Assembly: GCF_002218065.1 (NCBI RefSeq) | Contig: NZ_BDUB01000001.1 | Location: 3,471,690-3,535,689, forward strand | DNA from: Nodularia sp. NIES-3585 | GTDB taxonomy: Bacteria; Cyanobacteriota; Cyanobacteriia; Cyanobacteriales; Nostocaceae | Length of the DNA: 64,000 nt | Direction of reading: 5' to 3' | Part shown: positions 63,722 to 64,000 of the stretch, in pieces | How the letters are laid out: each line of letters begins with the position of its first letter | How positions within the stretch are numbered: position 1 is the first letter of the stretch | Made by a program: the position numbers and the translations under genes | The notes under the pieces: model-generated | Databases searched by the model: none | Told to the model about the DNA's origin: nothing | What the model saw: the letters and a program-made list of their open reading frames with translations, nothing else

Positions 63722-64000
63722 TTATCCTGAATTTTGTTGCCGGCAAGCTTCCCAATTTTCACGAACAGTAATAGTATGGGGATGATTGTCTCCCAGCAGG
63801 CGTTTAAAGAGTTCTAAAGCTTGGAGATACAGGGGTTCGGCTTGGTCGTACCTTCCTTGGGATTCGTAGAGTAGTGCCAAGTTGTTGAGGCTGGTGGCGA
63901 CTGAGGGATGATTGTCTCCCAACAGGCGTTTTAACAGTTCTAAAGCTTGGAGATACAGGGGTTCGGCTTGGTCGTACCTTCCTTGGGATTCGTAGAGTAG
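63722..64000 (-). CDS. tetratricopeptide-repeat protein (kinesin light chain-like TPRs), C-terminal part
   Basis: The frame is open from the window edge to the stop at 63722. The protein ends with two TPR units of 42 residues: LLYESQGRYDQAEPLYLQAL, then a K/R-rich link and GDNHPSVATSLNNLA, again LLYESQGRYDQAEPLYLQAL, and the end VRENWEACRQQNSG. The 42-residue spacing with GDNHP is the kinesin light chain type, very common in Nostocales and often fused to NB-ARC or CHAT domains. Such a domain would lie outside the window. The two repeat units are nearly identical in DNA. Confidence 0.85.
   Translation of the reverse strand, partial: LLYESQGRYDQAEPLYLQALELLKRLLGDNHPSVATSLNNLALLYESQGRYDQAEPLYLQALELFKRLLGDNHPHTITVRENWEACRQQNSG

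Overview
The window is chromosomal DNA of a filamentous, heterocyst-forming cyanobacterium (Nostocales; Nostoc/Anabaena/Nodularia-like). The evidence is photosystem I genes (psaF, psaJ, psaL), a beta-carboxysome operon, NDH-1 CO2-uptake genes, the heterocyst regulators hetZ and patU, very many HIP1 octamers (GCGATCGC), and heptamer tandem repeats (STRRs) between genes. Parts of the gene order (amiC-murI-sds-hetZ-patU, psaLJF-tsaD-tic22, ndhF/ndhD divergent from ccm) match what I remember of Anabaena PCC 7120. I could not check this by search.

Layout. 1-5.1 kb: the end of a Uma2 nuclease gene, dapB, cobH, a Psb32-like TPM protein and a set of small membrane-linked proteins. 5.4-8.7 kb: a large SNF2-type helicase resembling DpdE, standing alone. 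8.7-9.5 kb: a gene-poor stretch with a 183-bp MITE flanked by a perfect 8-bp target duplication. 9.5-15.8 kb: ribD, the mreBCD shape operon (a TnpB relic abuts mreD), ssb and a SIMPL protein. 16-17.3 kb: an IS1341-type TnpB element with a tiny divergent ribbon-helix-helix-like ORF. 17.5-25.3 kb: a cation/proton antiporter, the AMIN-domain amidase amiC, murI and the polyprenyl diphosphate synthase sds. 26-28.3 kb: hetZ and a patU split by one in-frame stop beside a hairpin. 28.7-34.9 kb: a transglutaminase-fold protein that has lost its catalytic Cys and His, rnc, remA, gmk and psaL/psaJ/psaF. 35-44.5 kb: tsaD, a hydrolase, two GNAT enzymes, tRNA-Pro(TGG), tic22, prmC, a Sua5/TsaC enzyme and a degenerate histidine kinase. 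44.6-48.2 kb: secDF and pdhB.

48.6-59.8 kb is a carbon-concentrating supercluster. ndhF, ndhD and a CO2-hydration (Cup) gene run leftward. ccmK2, ccmK1, ccmL, ccmM, ccmN, ccmO and a LysR regulator run rightward from a 662-bp intergenic region. NDH-1/Cup converts CO2 to bicarbonate. CcmM and CcmN organise Rubisco and carbonic anhydrase inside a shell made of CcmK, CcmO and CcmL. ccmM carries a clear internal Shine-Dalgarno plus GTG for the short SSUL-only isoform.

60-64 kb: a GltS-type symporter, an orphan DUF433 antitoxin-like gene, a three-gene hicB-hicA-unknown operon with its own terminator, and the end of a TPR gene with near-identical DNA repeats. Most genes are core. The accessory content is repeats, transposon remnants and toxin-antitoxin genes. 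I see no complete new multi-gene system. The best leads are the split patU, the TnpB/RHH pair, the stand-alone DpdE-like helicase, the hicBA third gene and the catalytically dead transglutaminase.
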